The notes: a model not told the origin generated them from the sequence alone. Counted from the stretch's first letter, positions 1 to 7,228 are shown. The stretch is 23,987 nucleotides of DNA from Solimonas sp964507195 (GCA_964507195.1 CAZDPA010000051.1:1-23987), one strand, 5' to 3'. Numbers and translations are program-made.

Positions 1-26
1 GGGTTCGAATCCCCGTGGGGACGCCA
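1..26 (+). tRNA. tRNA-Glu, 3' end only (truncated by window start)
   Basis: The first 26 bases are the T-arm and acceptor end of a tRNA. They show most of a T-stem, the T-loop TTCGAAT, the 3' T-stem CCCCG, the acceptor strand TGGGGAC, discriminator G and an encoded CCA at 24-26. The acceptor sequence implies a 5' end of GTCCCCA, which fits bacterial tRNA-Glu. The anticodon lies outside the window, so the identity rests on resemblance of the acceptor and T-arm to tRNA-Glu genes. Two terminator hairpins follow directly. Confidence 0.8.
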
Positions 27-33
27 ATTATTG

Positions 34-62
34 AAACCCGCCGAAAGGCGGGTTTCGCGTTT
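34..62 (+). terminator. Rho-independent terminator after tRNA-Glu
   Basis: A 9-bp perfect stem (AAACCCGCC at 34-42, GGCGGGTTT at 47-55) closes a GAAA tetraloop, with T-rich sequence after it. It starts 8 nt after the tRNA CCA end. The terminal U-tract is interrupted (TTTCGCGTTT), so it may be leaky, which would explain a second hairpin just downstream. Confidence 0.75.
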
Positions 63-81
63 CCGGGATCAGCCCCCGGCC

Positions 82-105
82 AAGCCCGTAAAAGCGGGCT
101 TTTTT
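82..105 (+). terminator. Second tandem terminator behind tRNA-Glu
   Basis: The stem AAGCCCG (82-88) pairs with CGGGCTT (95-101) around a 6-nt loop and runs into a T-tract (six T, 100-105). It is a classic intrinsic terminator in tandem with the one at 34-62, and it shuts off the tRNA transcript before the DUF1631-like gene. Confidence 0.75.
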
Positions 106-205
106 GTGGTCACTCGTTTCGCAAGCCACCCCAGATCGCGTACTCTCTGAACCATGCAGGGGGCCAGGCGACTCGTCTGGCAGGTAACAGGATTAGGGGT
201 ACTGA

Positions 206-250
206 ATGCGACAAGGAATGTCCGAGTACAAGCGGGTACAACGGCAATGA
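206..250 (+). CDS. Possible 14-residue leader peptide coupled to the DUF1631 gene
   Basis: A short frame begins at ATG 206 and reads MRQGMSEYKRVQRQ before TGA at 248-250. An AGGGG Shine-Dalgarno-like stretch (195-199) lies 6 nt before its ATG, whereas the larger gene's ATG at 247 has no ribosome binding site of its own. The stop overlaps that ATG as ATGA, the usual arrangement for translational coupling. The peptide resembles nothing I know and is strongly basic. It could be a chance frame, so confidence is low. Confidence 0.25.
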   Translation: MRQGMSEYKRVQRQ

Positions 251-1932
251 GTGCCCCATCGGAAACACCCCAGAGCGAGCCATCCGTCAGCGGGATACCG
301 AGCGAGGCGCTGAGTCAGACCGTCGGTCGACCAGCCATTGATGCCTTGCGCCGCACGGTCGGCTTGGCCTTGGTCGACGTCTTCGGCGGCTTCATTCGCA
401 GACTGCCCGAGGCGCTGCAGCAAAATACTGCGAACCTGAGTGCTGCTGATCGGCGCTACAGCGCCGAACTGGTCAAGTTGATCGAAGCACAGCCTGAGCG
501 CTGGATTTCCGGACTGATTCGCCGGATCGATGCCAACCTGATCGGCACGGCCAACGCCGCAAAGATACAGGCGCAGGACAAAGCCAATTCCGCCGGCGAC
601 GAGCTGATGCTCACGCGCATTGAACTCCGCGCAGAAGCCCAGTTCTCCGAACTGGTCGTCGAACTCAGTACGCGCCTGGACAGCATCCGCCGGACGGTTT
701 ATTTCCCGGTCCGCACCGGTGCACTCGCGCCGGCGGGTTTGTGTCGCGCCCTGCAGGACACTGCGACCGAGATGCAGTGTTCCAGCGCCCATGTGCGCGT
801 ACTGTTCGGCAAGTTCGACGAGATGGTATTCCCGGACCTGCCGCGCCTGTATCAGCGCCTGACGGGTGCATTGAGCGACATCGAAATGCGCGCCGCGGAA
901 GCCGCATCCCTGCTGGCACGCGAAACCGAGCGTGCCGTCTCACTGCGCGGCGAATCGACACCGCCACGGTCGGCAGCCACCTCGGCGAGTTTCGCCAAAC
1001 GAATAGCTGCCGCCGAAGAACTGGATGCAAAGACCAACAAAACGCTCGTACAGATCGCTTCGACTGCCGAAAAATCGAGTGAGAGCTATTCTGACCGTGC
1101 ACTGGCCTGCGATCTGCTGACCCTCCAGACTCAGGAGCCGTTGCCTGGCGTGGATATTCAGCTCGAACAACGCTGGATCCCCTTGCAGCGCATTTCCCTT
1201 GCCGGCAAGTTCCTGAACGAAGTCATCGCCGATCCGCTGGTCGCCGGCAGCGATCTCGGCCCCCAGCACGAATCCGTACGCTTTCCGCTGCTGAAGTCGG
1301 CCCTTGCCGACTCAACGTTGTTCACGGCGATTACGCATCCGCTTCGCAGCCTGGTCAACGACCTTATGCTCAAGGCGGCGACTTCGCGGGTCACCGGTAC
1401 GCTCGAAGCACGGCAGATGGCCGAAACCCTGCAGCAGGTGCTCGTGCAGTTTGACCTCGCACCGGACTTTGTCCGCGAAGCCATGCTCAACGCGCAACCG
1501 ATCAGCGATGAGCAGATCAATTCATTCTTCAATCTGCAGAAACAGCAGGCCAGGCAGCGCACCGAGACCGTGATTCACGAAGCCAAGCGCCTGGTGATTC
1601 GCGAACTGGAGTTGCGCACCTTCGGTCGCGATGTACCGGAGCAGGCGCTTAAATTCCTGAACACGAACTGGGGACCTATCCTGGTCAAGGGCCTGCTCCA
1701 GCACGGCGCCGACAATGCGCATTGGCGCGCGGGCATGGACCGCATGGAGGAGATGCTCACCCAGCTGTCGATGTCCGATCAGGAAATGCCGCCACCGCAG
1801 GAATGGCAGGATCTGGTCGCAGCCATGGGCAAGGATCTGGCCGACGCCGGTATGCCGGCCGAACGCATCAAATCCGCGCTGGAGTTGCTCGACGCTGCCT
1901 GGCAGGCACCGCAGCAGCGCATGCCGTTCTGA
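247..1932 (+). CDS. DUF1631-like protein of unknown function
   Basis: A 561-residue soluble, mostly helical protein without signal peptide or clear membrane segment. The pattern resembles DUF1631 proteins of Pseudomonas and Lysobacterales: a central stretch around RFPLLKSALADSTLF followed by HPLRSLVNDLM, and near the C-terminus a segment with FLNTNWGPILVKGLLQHG followed by a helix containing MDRMEEMLTQLS. DUF1631 has no established function that I know of. An upstream in-frame ATG at 154 would add 31 residues. I prefer ATG 247 because the extra residues look non-conserved, no ribosome binding site precedes 154, and 247 overlaps the stop of a short upstream frame. It is monocistronic and ends at a strong terminator facing clpX. 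The family assignment comes from remembered patterns and is moderately certain; the coding call is firm. Confidence 0.75.
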   Translation: MSAPSETPQSEPSVSGIPSEALSQTVGRPAIDALRRTVGLALVDVFGGFIRRLPEALQQNTANLSAADRRYSAELVKLIEAQPERWISGLIRRIDANLIGTANAAKIQAQDKANSAGDELMLTRIELRAEAQFSELVVELSTRLDSIRRTVYFPVRTGALAPAGLCRALQDTATEMQCSSAHVRVLFGKFDEMVFPDLPRLYQRLTGALSDIEMRAAEAASLLARETERAVSLRGESTPPRSAATSASFAKRIAAAEELDAKTNKTLVQIASTAEKSSESYSDRALACDLLTLQTQEPLPGVDIQLEQRWIPLQRISLAGKFLNEVIADPLVAGSDLGPQHESVRFPLLKSALADSTLFTAITHPLRSLVNDLMLKAATSRVTGTLEARQMAETLQQVLVQFDLAPDFVREAMLNAQPISDEQINSFFNLQKQQARQRTETVIHEAKRLVIRELELRTFGRDVPEQALKFLNTNWGPILVKGLLQHGADNAHWRAGMDRMEEMLTQLSMSDQEMPPPQEWQDLVAAMGKDLADAGMPAERIKSALELLDAAWQAPQQRMPF

Positions 1933-1953
1933 TTTTCCGGTGCACCAGACGCC

Positions 1954-1990
1954 CAACAAAAAGCCCGGAATCCTTCCGGGCTTTTTGTTG
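1954..1990. terminator. Bidirectional terminator between DUF1631 gene and clpX
   Basis: A perfect 17-bp inverted repeat (1954-1970 with 1974-1990) has only a 3-nt loop. Its G+C core AGCCCGGAA/TTCCGGGCT is flanked by an A-run on one side and a T-run on the other, so it terminates in both directions. It sits between the stop codons of two convergent genes, 21 nt past the DUF1631 stop and 15 nt past the clpX stop. Confidence 0.92.
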
Positions 1991-2005
1991 CCATGAAGAT
2001 GCGGA

Positions 2006-3283
2006 TCAGGCAGCGGTACTTTTCGCTGCGAGCTTGGCGTCGGCATTCTCGTAGACAATGAACGGCTTTGCCTCGCCACGCACGACTGCGTCGTCGACGA
2101 CAACCTTGCTGACGTTCTGCATCGACGGCAGGTCATACATGACATCAAGCAGCAGGTTTTCCATGATCGTGCGCAGACCACGCGCTCCGGTCTTGCGATC
2201 CTTTGCCCGGGAAGCAATCGCCAGCAAGGCTTCTTCACGGAACTCCAGCTGCACGCCTTCCATGCTGAACAGCTTGCCGTACTGCTTGACCAGCGCGTTC
2301 TTCGGCTCCCTGAGAATCGCCATCAAGGCGGTTTCGTCGAGCTCGTCGAGTACGGCAGCGACCGGCAGACGCCCGATGAATTCCGGAATCATGCCGAAAC
2401 GGATCAAGTCATCCGGTTCGGCCAGCGCCAGCAGCTCAGAAGCACGCTTGCTGTCCTTCTCGGACTTCACCGCCGCCGAGAAGCCGATGCCGGTGCGCTC
2501 AGTGCGCGCCTGAATGATCTTGTCCAGGCCAGCAAATGCACCACCGCAGATGAACAGGATGCTCGCCGTATTGACCTGAAGGAATTCCTGTTGCGGATGC
2601 TTGCGACCGCCCTGCGGCGGCACACTGGCAATCGTGCCTTCGATGAGCTTGAGCAGCGCCTGCTGCACGCCTTCGCCGGAAACATCACGGGTGATGCTGG
2701 GGTTTTCAGACTTGCGTGAAATCTTGTCGATTTCGTCGATGTAGACGATGCCGCGCTGCGCTTTCTCGACGTCGTAGTCGCACTTCTGCAGCAGCCGCGC
2801 AATGATGTTCTCGACGTCTTCGCCGACATACCCGGCTTCGGTCAGCGTTGTCGCGTCGGCGATCGCAAACGGCACATCGAGCAGACGCGCAAGCGTTTCG
2901 GCAAGCAGGGTCTTGCCCGATCCCGTCGGGCCGATCAGCAGGATATTGGCCTTGGACAGCTCAACGCCGTCGGCAGAACCCTTCTGCGAAAGGCGCTTGT
3001 AATGGTTATAGACCGCGACCGACAGAATCTTCTTCGCGGTGTCCTGGCCGATGACGTACTCATCCAGCACCGCGCGGATTTCCTGCGGCTTGGGCAGGCC
3101 TTTGATCTGCGGCTTGGCGTGGACTTCCTCGCGGATGATGTCGTTGCAGAGGTCAACGCATTCGTCGCAGATATAGACCGAAGGACCGGCAATCAGCTTG
3201 CGCACTTCATGCTCGCTCTTTCCGCAGAAAGAGCAGTACAGCACCCGTCCGTTCTGTGAACCGCTGCGCGTCTCGCTCGTCAT
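2006..3283 (-). CDS. clpX: ClpX, ATP-dependent unfoldase subunit of ClpXP
   Basis: A 425-residue AAA+ unfoldase, the usual length (E. coli 424). It recognises tagged proteins, unfolds them with ATP and threads them into ClpP in the cytoplasm. The N-terminal zinc-binding domain has Cys17, Cys20, Cys39 and Cys42 as two CxxC pairs. Walker A is GPTGSGKT at 118-125, the pore loop GYVG at 151-154, and Walker B IVYIDEID with Asp183/Glu184. The RKH loop is at about 227-229, the ClpP-docking IGF loop at 266-268, and the sensor-2 segment GARGLR lies near the C-terminus. ATG 3283 is preceded by a strong GAGGAAGGA ribosome binding site. It is last in tig-clpP-clpX, 88 nt after clpP, and may have its own promoter in that gap. 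lon does not follow. Confidence 0.98.
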   Translation of the reverse strand: MTSETRSGSQNGRVLYCSFCGKSEHEVRKLIAGPSVYICDECVDLCNDIIREEVHAKPQIKGLPKPQEIRAVLDEYVIGQDTAKKILSVAVYNHYKRLSQKGSADGVELSKANILLIGPTGSGKTLLAETLARLLDVPFAIADATTLTEAGYVGEDVENIIARLLQKCDYDVEKAQRGIVYIDEIDKISRKSENPSITRDVSGEGVQQALLKLIEGTIASVPPQGGRKHPQQEFLQVNTASILFICGGAFAGLDKIIQARTERTGIGFSAAVKSEKDSKRASELLALAEPDDLIRFGMIPEFIGRLPVAAVLDELDETALMAILREPKNALVKQYGKLFSMEGVQLEFREEALLAIASRAKDRKTGARGLRTIMENLLLDVMYDLPSMQNVSKVVVDDAVVRGEAKPFIVYENADAKLAAKSTAA

Positions 3284-3296
3284 CGTCCTTCCTCAA

Positions 3297-3314
3297 CCGG
3301 GCAAGTCCGCCCGG
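3297..3314 (-). promoter_or_regulatory. Hairpin in the clpX 5' leader
   Basis: An inverted repeat CCGGGC (3297-3302) / GCCCGG (3309-3314) with a 6-nt loop sits just upstream of the clpX Shine-Dalgarno. It has no U-tract, so it is more likely an RNA stability or translation element, or a clpP mRNA end, than a terminator. Its role is not demonstrable from sequence. Confidence 0.35.
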
Positions 3315-3321
3315 CTACACC

Positions 3322-3349
3322 TGTATAGCACAGTGTCATTTTCCTGCAA
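3322..3349 (-). promoter_or_regulatory. Candidate internal promoter for clpX
   Basis: Reading the minus strand, a TTGCAG -35-like hexamer (3349-3344) is separated by 16 nt from a TATACA -10-like hexamer (3327-3322) in the clpP-clpX gap. Each matches the sigma70 consensus at four of six positions. Transcription would start about 30 nt before the clpX ATG. Separate clpX transcription is known in other bacteria, but here it is inferred from the motif alone. Confidence 0.4.
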
Positions 3350-3371
3350 ATTTCCGGCCTGGAGGCGCTGT

Positions 3372-3992
3372 TCAAGCGGCTGCCGGGACTCGACTGGTGT
3401 GGATCTGGTCAACGATCCCGTATTGCTTGGCCTGTTCAGCATTCATGAAGAAATCGCGCTCGACATCACGGGCGATCTTTTCGACCGGCTGGCCGGTATG
3501 TTCCGCCATCAGGGTGTTCAGGCGTTCACGCAGATACAGGATTTCGCGGGCCTGGATCTCGATGTCCGTCGCCTGGCCCTGAGTACCCCCGGAAGGCTGG
3601 TGGATCATCACGCGCGCATTCGGCAGGATGTAGCGCTTGCCCTTGGCGCCGGCGCCGAGCAGGAACGCGCCCATGCTGGCAGCCTGGCCGAGGCACATCG
3701 TGCTGACGTCCGGCTTGATGAAGCGCATGGTGTCGTAGATCGACAGACCGGAGGTGATCACGCCACCTGGCGAGTTGATGTACAGATGGATGTCCTTGTC
3801 CGGATTTTCCGATTCCAGGAACAGTAGCTGCGCCACGACCAGATTCGCCATGTGGTCATCGATCGCACCGACGATGAACACCACGCGCTCCTTGAGCAGG
3901 CGTGAGTAGATGTCGAAAGCGCGCTCGCCACGAGCGGTCTGCTCAACGACCATCGGTACCAGGTGCTGTGCGCGAGTCAGAATGTCAGTCAT
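3372..3992 (-). CDS. clpP: ClpP, serine protease subunit of ClpXP/ClpAP
   Basis: A 206-residue ClpP, close to E. coli's 207. Fourteen subunits form the proteolytic chamber fed by ClpX. The triad is visible: Ser106 in GQAASMG, His131 in MIHQPSGG and Asp180 in VERDFF. The Ser-to-His spacing of 25 and Ser-to-Asp spacing of 74 match E. coli S97/H122/D171. The substrate-strand motif YINSPGG is at 71-77. A short N-terminal stretch before VVEQTARGERAFDIYSRLL is probably processed, as in E. coli. The start ATG at 3992 has only a weak GAG ribosome binding site. It lies 105 nt downstream of tig and 88 nt upstream of clpX on the same strand, so most expression is probably from the tig transcript. Confidence 0.98.
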   Translation of the reverse strand: MTDILTRAQHLVPMVVEQTARGERAFDIYSRLLKERVVFIVGAIDDHMANLVVAQLLFLESENPDKDIHLYINSPGGVITSGLSIYDTMRFIKPDVSTMCLGQAASMGAFLLGAGAKGKRYILPNARVMIHQPSGGTQGQATDIEIQAREILYLRERLNTLMAEHTGQPVEKIARDVERDFFMNAEQAKQYGIVDQIHTSRVPAAA

Positions 3993-4054
3993 TGCTCAAG
4001 TCGGTCTGAAGGGCGGAGTTCTTGAATGCTGCATGAAACATATCGTGAAGCTGA

Positions 4055-4078
4055 GCCCCGGCCTTGTCGCACCGGGGC
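4055..4078 (-). repeat. GC-rich hairpin between tig and clpP
   Basis: GCCCCGG (4055-4061) pairs with CCGGGGC (4072-4078) around a 10-nt loop, 19 nt beyond the tig stop codon. No T-run follows in the direction of transcription, so it is not a canonical terminator. It could stabilise the tig 3' end or partially attenuate read-through into clpP; this is inference. Confidence 0.4.
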
Positions 4079-4097
4079 CCGTCTTTGACGGCCCGGC

Positions 4098-5417
4098 TTA
4101 CGCCGCGGCCTTCGGGTTCATCAGCTCATCCAGGCTCAGCTTCGTTTCCGAAACCGCCCCTGCGGCTGTCAGTGCATCGACAACCTGATCTTCCATCACC
4201 ATCGCGCTCAGACCCTGCATCAAGTCCTGGCGCGTACGGTAGAACTGCTTGACCTGATCCGGCTGTTCGTAGTCCATCGCAATCGCGTCGAGTGCCGCTT
4301 CAAGCTTTGCGGCGTCGAGCTTGAGGCTCTGCGCCTTGATCACTTCACTGAGCAACAGACCCAGGCTTACGCGCTTGCGCGCAGAATCCTGAAACGCCGC
4401 GTCCGGCAGCAACTCCTTGAGCTTCTCGGCATCCACCTTGGCCATGTTCATGCGGCCTGCCGCTTCCTGACGCAGGCGCGGAATCTCCTGGGCAACCAGC
4501 GCTTCCGGCACTTCAATCGGATTCGCGGCAAGCAGCTGATCCAGAGCCTGCACCTTAAGACGGCCCTGCACCGCCTTGTCACGTTCCTTGATCAGTGCGC
4601 CACGGCACTTCTCGCGCAGACCTTCGATGCCGGCTCCGGCTTCGACGCTGTGCGCCTTGAGAAATTCCTCGTTCACTTCCGGCAGCGTGGCGCCTTCGAC
4701 CAGCTTGAGCGTCAGCTCGAACTGCGCCGTCTTGCCACGCAGATTCTCGGCGCGATAGTCCTCGGGGAACGCAACGTCAACAACGAATGCTTCACCTGCA
4801 GTGTGGCCAACCACACCCTTTTCAAGGTCGGGCAGGAACTGGCTGGCGCCGATCTCGAAGCTCACGTCCTTGCCTTCGCCGCCGGCGAAAGCTTCGCCAT
4901 CCAGCTTGCCGAGGAAGTCGACCTTGACGCGATCACCGGCAGCCGCCGCCCGGCTGACTTCGGCGAACTCGCGCTTGGCCTTGCGCAGGTTCTCGATCAG
5001 GCGATCCACATCGGCTTCGCTGACTTCGACGATCGGCTTTTCAATCTTGATCGTCGACAGCGGTGCCCGCGTGATTTCCGGATACACCTCGAAGTTCGCG
5101 ACATACTCGAGCGGCTCGCCGGCCTTCTCGGCCGTCACATCGATCTTCGGTTGACCAGCCGGATTCACACCGGCCTTGGACAGCGCCTGCGGATAGGTCT
5201 GCTGCACGATGTCGGAAATCGCATCCATGCGTGCCGAGTCGCCAAACTGCTGCTCGATGACCTTTTTCGGTGCCTTGCCCGGACGGAAGCCCGGCAGCTT
5301 GGCGCGGTTGGCGTAGCGCTGCAGGCGATCAGCAACCGCCTTGGCAACCTGGTCGGCCGGGACAAGTACACGCATCTGCCGGCGCAGGCCGCCCGGCGAC
5401 TCAACATTAACTTCCAT
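4098..5417 (-). CDS. tig: Trigger factor, ribosome-associated chaperone
   Basis: A 439-residue trigger factor (E. coli 432). It binds ribosomal protein L23 at the exit tunnel, holds nascent chains and has peptidyl-prolyl isomerase activity. The ribosome-binding signature GFRPGKAPKK is at 43-52. The FKBP-type isomerase domain covers roughly residues 145-240 and includes the segment around DRVKVDFLGKLDGEAFAGGE. The C-terminal helical chaperone arms follow, with an acidic/alanine tail ending KAAA. The MEVNVESPGG start is typical of the family. Start ATG 5417 lies 59 nt after the tRNA-Leu 3' end with no clear Shine-Dalgarno and an A/T-rich leader. It is first protein gene of tig-clpP-clpX, probably read at least partly from the tRNA promoter. 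Confidence 0.98.
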   Translation of the reverse strand: MEVNVESPGGLRRQMRVLVPADQVAKAVADRLQRYANRAKLPGFRPGKAPKKVIEQQFGDSARMDAISDIVQQTYPQALSKAGVNPAGQPKIDVTAEKAGEPLEYVANFEVYPEITRAPLSTIKIEKPIVEVSEADVDRLIENLRKAKREFAEVSRAAAAGDRVKVDFLGKLDGEAFAGGEGKDVSFEIGASQFLPDLEKGVVGHTAGEAFVVDVAFPEDYRAENLRGKTAQFELTLKLVEGATLPEVNEEFLKAHSVEAGAGIEGLREKCRGALIKERDKAVQGRLKVQALDQLLAANPIEVPEALVAQEIPRLRQEAAGRMNMAKVDAEKLKELLPDAAFQDSARKRVSLGLLLSEVIKAQSLKLDAAKLEAALDAIAMDYEQPDQVKQFYRTRQDLMQGLSAMVMEDQVVDALTAAGAVSETKLSLDELMNPKAAA

Positions 5418-5476
5418 TAGCTAGGCTCTGTTTTCGGATCAAAAATTCAAAACAAACTGTTGGGATACTGGGCATT

Positions 5477-5561
5477 TGGTGCGAAAGGAGAGACTCGAAC
5501 TCTCACGCCTTTCGGCGTTGGTACCTAAAACCAGTGCGTCTACCAATTCCGCCACTTTCGC
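5477..5561 (-). tRNA. tRNA-Leu (anticodon UAG)
   Basis: An 85-nt class II tRNA on the minus strand. The 5' acceptor GCGAAAG (5561-5555) pairs perfectly with CTTTCGC, discriminator A and an encoded CCA ending at 5477. The anticodon loop TTTAGGT gives anticodon TAG (bases 5527-5525), reading CUN leucine codons. A long variable arm, ACGCC-GAAA-GGCGT, and the T-arm GAGAG-TTCGAGT-CTCTC confirm the leucine class. The outer anticodon-stem pair appears as C-A, a small irregularity. It is immediately upstream of tig on the same strand. Confidence 0.95.
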
Positions 5562-5572
5562 GCCAGCCAAGC

Positions 5573-5581
5573 AGTATATCA
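5573..5581 (-). promoter_or_regulatory. Extended -10 promoter for tRNA-Leu (and tig operon)
   Basis: On the minus strand the sequence reads TGATATACT (5581-5573): a TG extension plus a TATACT -10 box, ending 11 nt before the tRNA 5' end at 5561. The -35 region is weak, which an extended -10 can tolerate. Its placement suits a short tRNA leader and may also drive tig-clpP-clpX. Confidence 0.55.
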
Positions 5582-5619
5582 GTGCCCAGTTTGACGGCGC
5601 ATGCCGAGGCTGTCTGCCT

Positions 5620-5643
5620 GCGTATGGATGAGCGTATGGATAC
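5620..5643. repeat. Two-copy 12-nt tandem repeat
   Basis: GCGTATGGAT occurs twice, at 5620-5629 and 5632-5641, in a 12-nt period between the tRNA-Leu promoter and the hemP promoter. No known binding site is recognised; it may be chance or a small direct-repeat operator. Confidence 0.4.
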
Positions 5644-5705
5644 ACCGGCGGACTGGCACCCGAATCTGCGGAAGCCCGCGCTCCATCGGCCGCGTCCAAC
5701 AGGAC

Positions 5706-5736
5706 TTGACATGCAAATGGGAATGCTTATCATTTG
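5706..5736 (+). promoter_or_regulatory. hemP promoter overlapped by a Fur-box-like palindrome
   Basis: A perfect -35 TTGACA (5706-5711) and a near-consensus -10 TATCAT (5728-5733) are separated by 16 nt. The spacer and -10 are covered by an imperfect palindrome with arms CAAATG (5714-5719) and CATTTG (5731-5736) and interior GGAATGCTTAT. It aligns well with Fur sites of the AATGAGAATGATTATCATT type. Fe-Fur would block RNA polymerase here, so hemP should be induced by iron starvation. The ribosome binding site CGGAG (5753-5757) sits 7 nt before the hemP ATG. Confidence 0.8.
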
Positions 5737-5764
5737 TCTGGCCAACCCCAGCCGGAGCTTCCCC

Positions 5765-5956
5765 ATGTCGGACCTGCACCTGCCATCCAATCCAACACTG
5801 TCACCCTTGTCCTCGCGCGCTTCCAGCGTCGTCCGCGTTCGCAGCGACGATCTGCTGCGCGGCACCCGCGAGATCGTGATCGAACATCGCGGCGAAGAGT
5901 ATCGCTTGCTGCGCACGCNNNNNNNNNNCAATGACCGCCTGATTCTGAACAAGTAA
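5765..5956 (+). CDS. hemP: HemP/HmuP small haem-uptake protein, interrupted by a 10-N gap
   Basis: The frame encodes a 63-residue product as sequenced. The C-terminal half has the HemP family pattern: LLRGTREIVIEHRGEEYRLL, then the gap, then NDRLILNK at the end. HemP/HmuP proteins are found with haem-uptake genes; in rhizobia HmuP is needed for transcription of the outer-membrane haem receptor gene. Their exact biochemical action is not settled. A promoter with a Fur-box-like operator and a good ribosome binding site precede ATG 5765, and a strong terminator follows the stop, so the transcript is probably monocistronic. Bases 5919-5928 are N. Comparison with the family spacing YRLRxTRNxKLIL suggests that the true gap is about one base and the real protein 60 residues. 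Identity is secure; the sequence at the gap is not. Confidence 0.9.
   Translation: MSDLHLPSNPTLSPLSSRASSVVRVRSDDLLRGTREIVIEHRGEEYRLLRTXXXXNDRLILNK
5919..5928. other. 10-N assembly gap inside hemP
   Basis: Ten consecutive N characters interrupt an otherwise continuous reading frame. The round number suggests a placeholder rather than a measured gap. Flanking sequence is CGCACGC on the left and CAATGACCGC on the right, and both sides belong to hemP. Confidence 0.95.
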
Positions 5957-6011
5957 GCCCCAGCTGCTTCACTCCCATCGCGCTGCAGCCCCGCTGCGCG
6001 GAAGCGGATCG

Positions 6012-6054
6012 AGGCACCGGAACACACCCCCGGGTGTTCCGGTGCCTATTTTTT
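6012..6054 (+). terminator. Strong terminator after hemP
   Basis: A 14-bp perfect stem (6012-6025 with 6034-6047, core GGCACCGGAACAC) has an 8-nt loop and is followed by ATTTTTT. It lies 55 nt past the hemP stop and about 100 nt before the hmuU start, so it should largely separate hemP transcription from the ABC transporter genes. Confidence 0.9.
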
Positions 6055-6154
6055 GCGCGGCAATCCAAACGCTGGAGAACAACCGACGCACCGCGCGTAG
6101 GTGATCCGTTACCCTGCACACCCGGATCATCCACACCGTCAAATCCGCAAACGC

Positions 6155-7228
6155 ATGAGCCAGCGCGAGGCCCACTCTCCCGCCGCGAAACAGCGCATCA
6201 CGCAGCGCCCGCTACTGGTCGCCTGCCTGCTGGCCGCGCTGATCGTTGCTGCACTGGCGGCATTGTGCTTCGGCGCGCTACCAATACCCGCGCTCAAGGT
6301 CTTCGGCATCCTCGGCCTGCCGACCGGTGCCGACAACGGACTGACCATCACCGACTTCGAGCGCACCGCCGTACTCGATCTGCGTCTGCCGCGCGTGCTG
6401 CTCGCGATCATGATCGGTGCGACGCTGGCGCTCGCTGGCGCCGCAATGCAGGGCTTGCTGCGAAATCCCCTGGCTGATCCCGGCCTCATCGGCGTATCGG
6501 CCGGCGCAGGCCTGTCCGCCAGCCTGGTCATGGTGCTCGGCGTCGAAGCGCTGCTGCCGCGCGCCGTCGCCCTGCCCCTCGCGAGCTTCGTTGGCGGCGC
6601 GCTTGCTGCCTGGATCGTATTGCGCGTGAGTCTGGTCGACGGTCGCACACGCATCGCCACGATGCTGCTTGCCGGCCTTGCCCTCAACGCAATTGCCGGC
6701 GCCGGCATCAGCTTCCTGTCCTACGTAGCCAATGACTTTGCTTTGCGCTCGGTGACGATCTGGATGTTCGGCTCACTCGGTCGCAGCGGCTATGGAGAGT
6801 TGTTGGTTGGCCTGCCGTTGCTGCTGATTCCGCTGCTGCTGATTCCACTGCATGCCCGCTCACTCAATGCCCTGCTGCTCGGCGAAGCGGAAGCGCAGCA
6901 CCTGGGGGTCGATGTCGAAACACTCAAGCGCCGCCTGAGCCTGCTGATCGTGCTCGCCGTCGCCACCGGCGTGGCACTGGCCGGCATCATCGGCTTCGTC
7001 GGCCTGGTCGTTCCGCATCTGATCCGCCTCTGGAGCGGGCCGGATCACCGGGTGCTGCTGCCCTGTTCCGCACTGCTCGGCGCCTTGCTGATGGTGCTCG
7101 CAGACACCGTGGCGCGCACGCTGTTCCTGCCGGCAGAACTGCCGATCGGCATTCTCACCGCGCTGATCGGCGGCCCCTTCTTCATGCTGATGCTGCTGCG
7201 CTTCGGCCGGAGCACCGCGCTCTCATGA
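6155..7228 (+). CDS. hmuU: HmuU-like haem/iron ABC transporter permease (FecCD/BtuC family)
   Basis: A polytopic permease of the FecCD/BtuC family, which imports haem, siderophores or cobalamin from the periplasm. From ATG 6155 it has 357 residues, slightly above the usual 330-350. Family motifs are clear: QGLLRNPLADPGLIGVSAGA in the first third, the ATPase-contacting region around LLGEAEAQHLGVDVETLKRR, and GFVGLVVPHLIRLWSGPDHR with LADTVART near the end. Its ATGA overlap with the ATPase gene shows tight coupling. A GTG at 6101 would add 18 residues rich in His, Pro and Arg. Neither start has a good ribosome binding site, and I prefer 6155 on length. The haem assignment rests on adjacent hemP and the HmuV-like ATPase; another Fe-chelate substrate is possible. 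No substrate-binding protein gene is present. Confidence 0.88.
   Translation: MSQREAHSPAAKQRITQRPLLVACLLAALIVAALAALCFGALPIPALKVFGILGLPTGADNGLTITDFERTAVLDLRLPRVLLAIMIGATLALAGAAMQGLLRNPLADPGLIGVSAGAGLSASLVMVLGVEALLPRAVALPLASFVGGALAAWIVLRVSLVDGRTRIATMLLAGLALNAIAGAGISFLSYVANDFALRSVTIWMFGSLGRSGYGELLVGLPLLLIPLLLIPLHARSLNALLLGEAEAQHLGVDVETLKRRLSLLIVLAVATGVALAGIIGFVGLVVPHLIRLWSGPDHRVLLPCSALLGALLMVLADTVARTLFLPAELPIGILTALIGGPFFMLMLLRFGRSTALS

Noticed and set aside
5439..5699. Small minus-strand frame over the tRNA-Leu
   Set aside because: It crosses a well-folded tRNA gene on the same strand, so the reading frame is incidental.
5534..5764. Longer N-terminal extension of hemP from ATG 5534
   Set aside because: It would run back through the tRNA-Leu gene and the promoter/Fur region; ATG 5765 has a good ribosome binding site and fits the family length.
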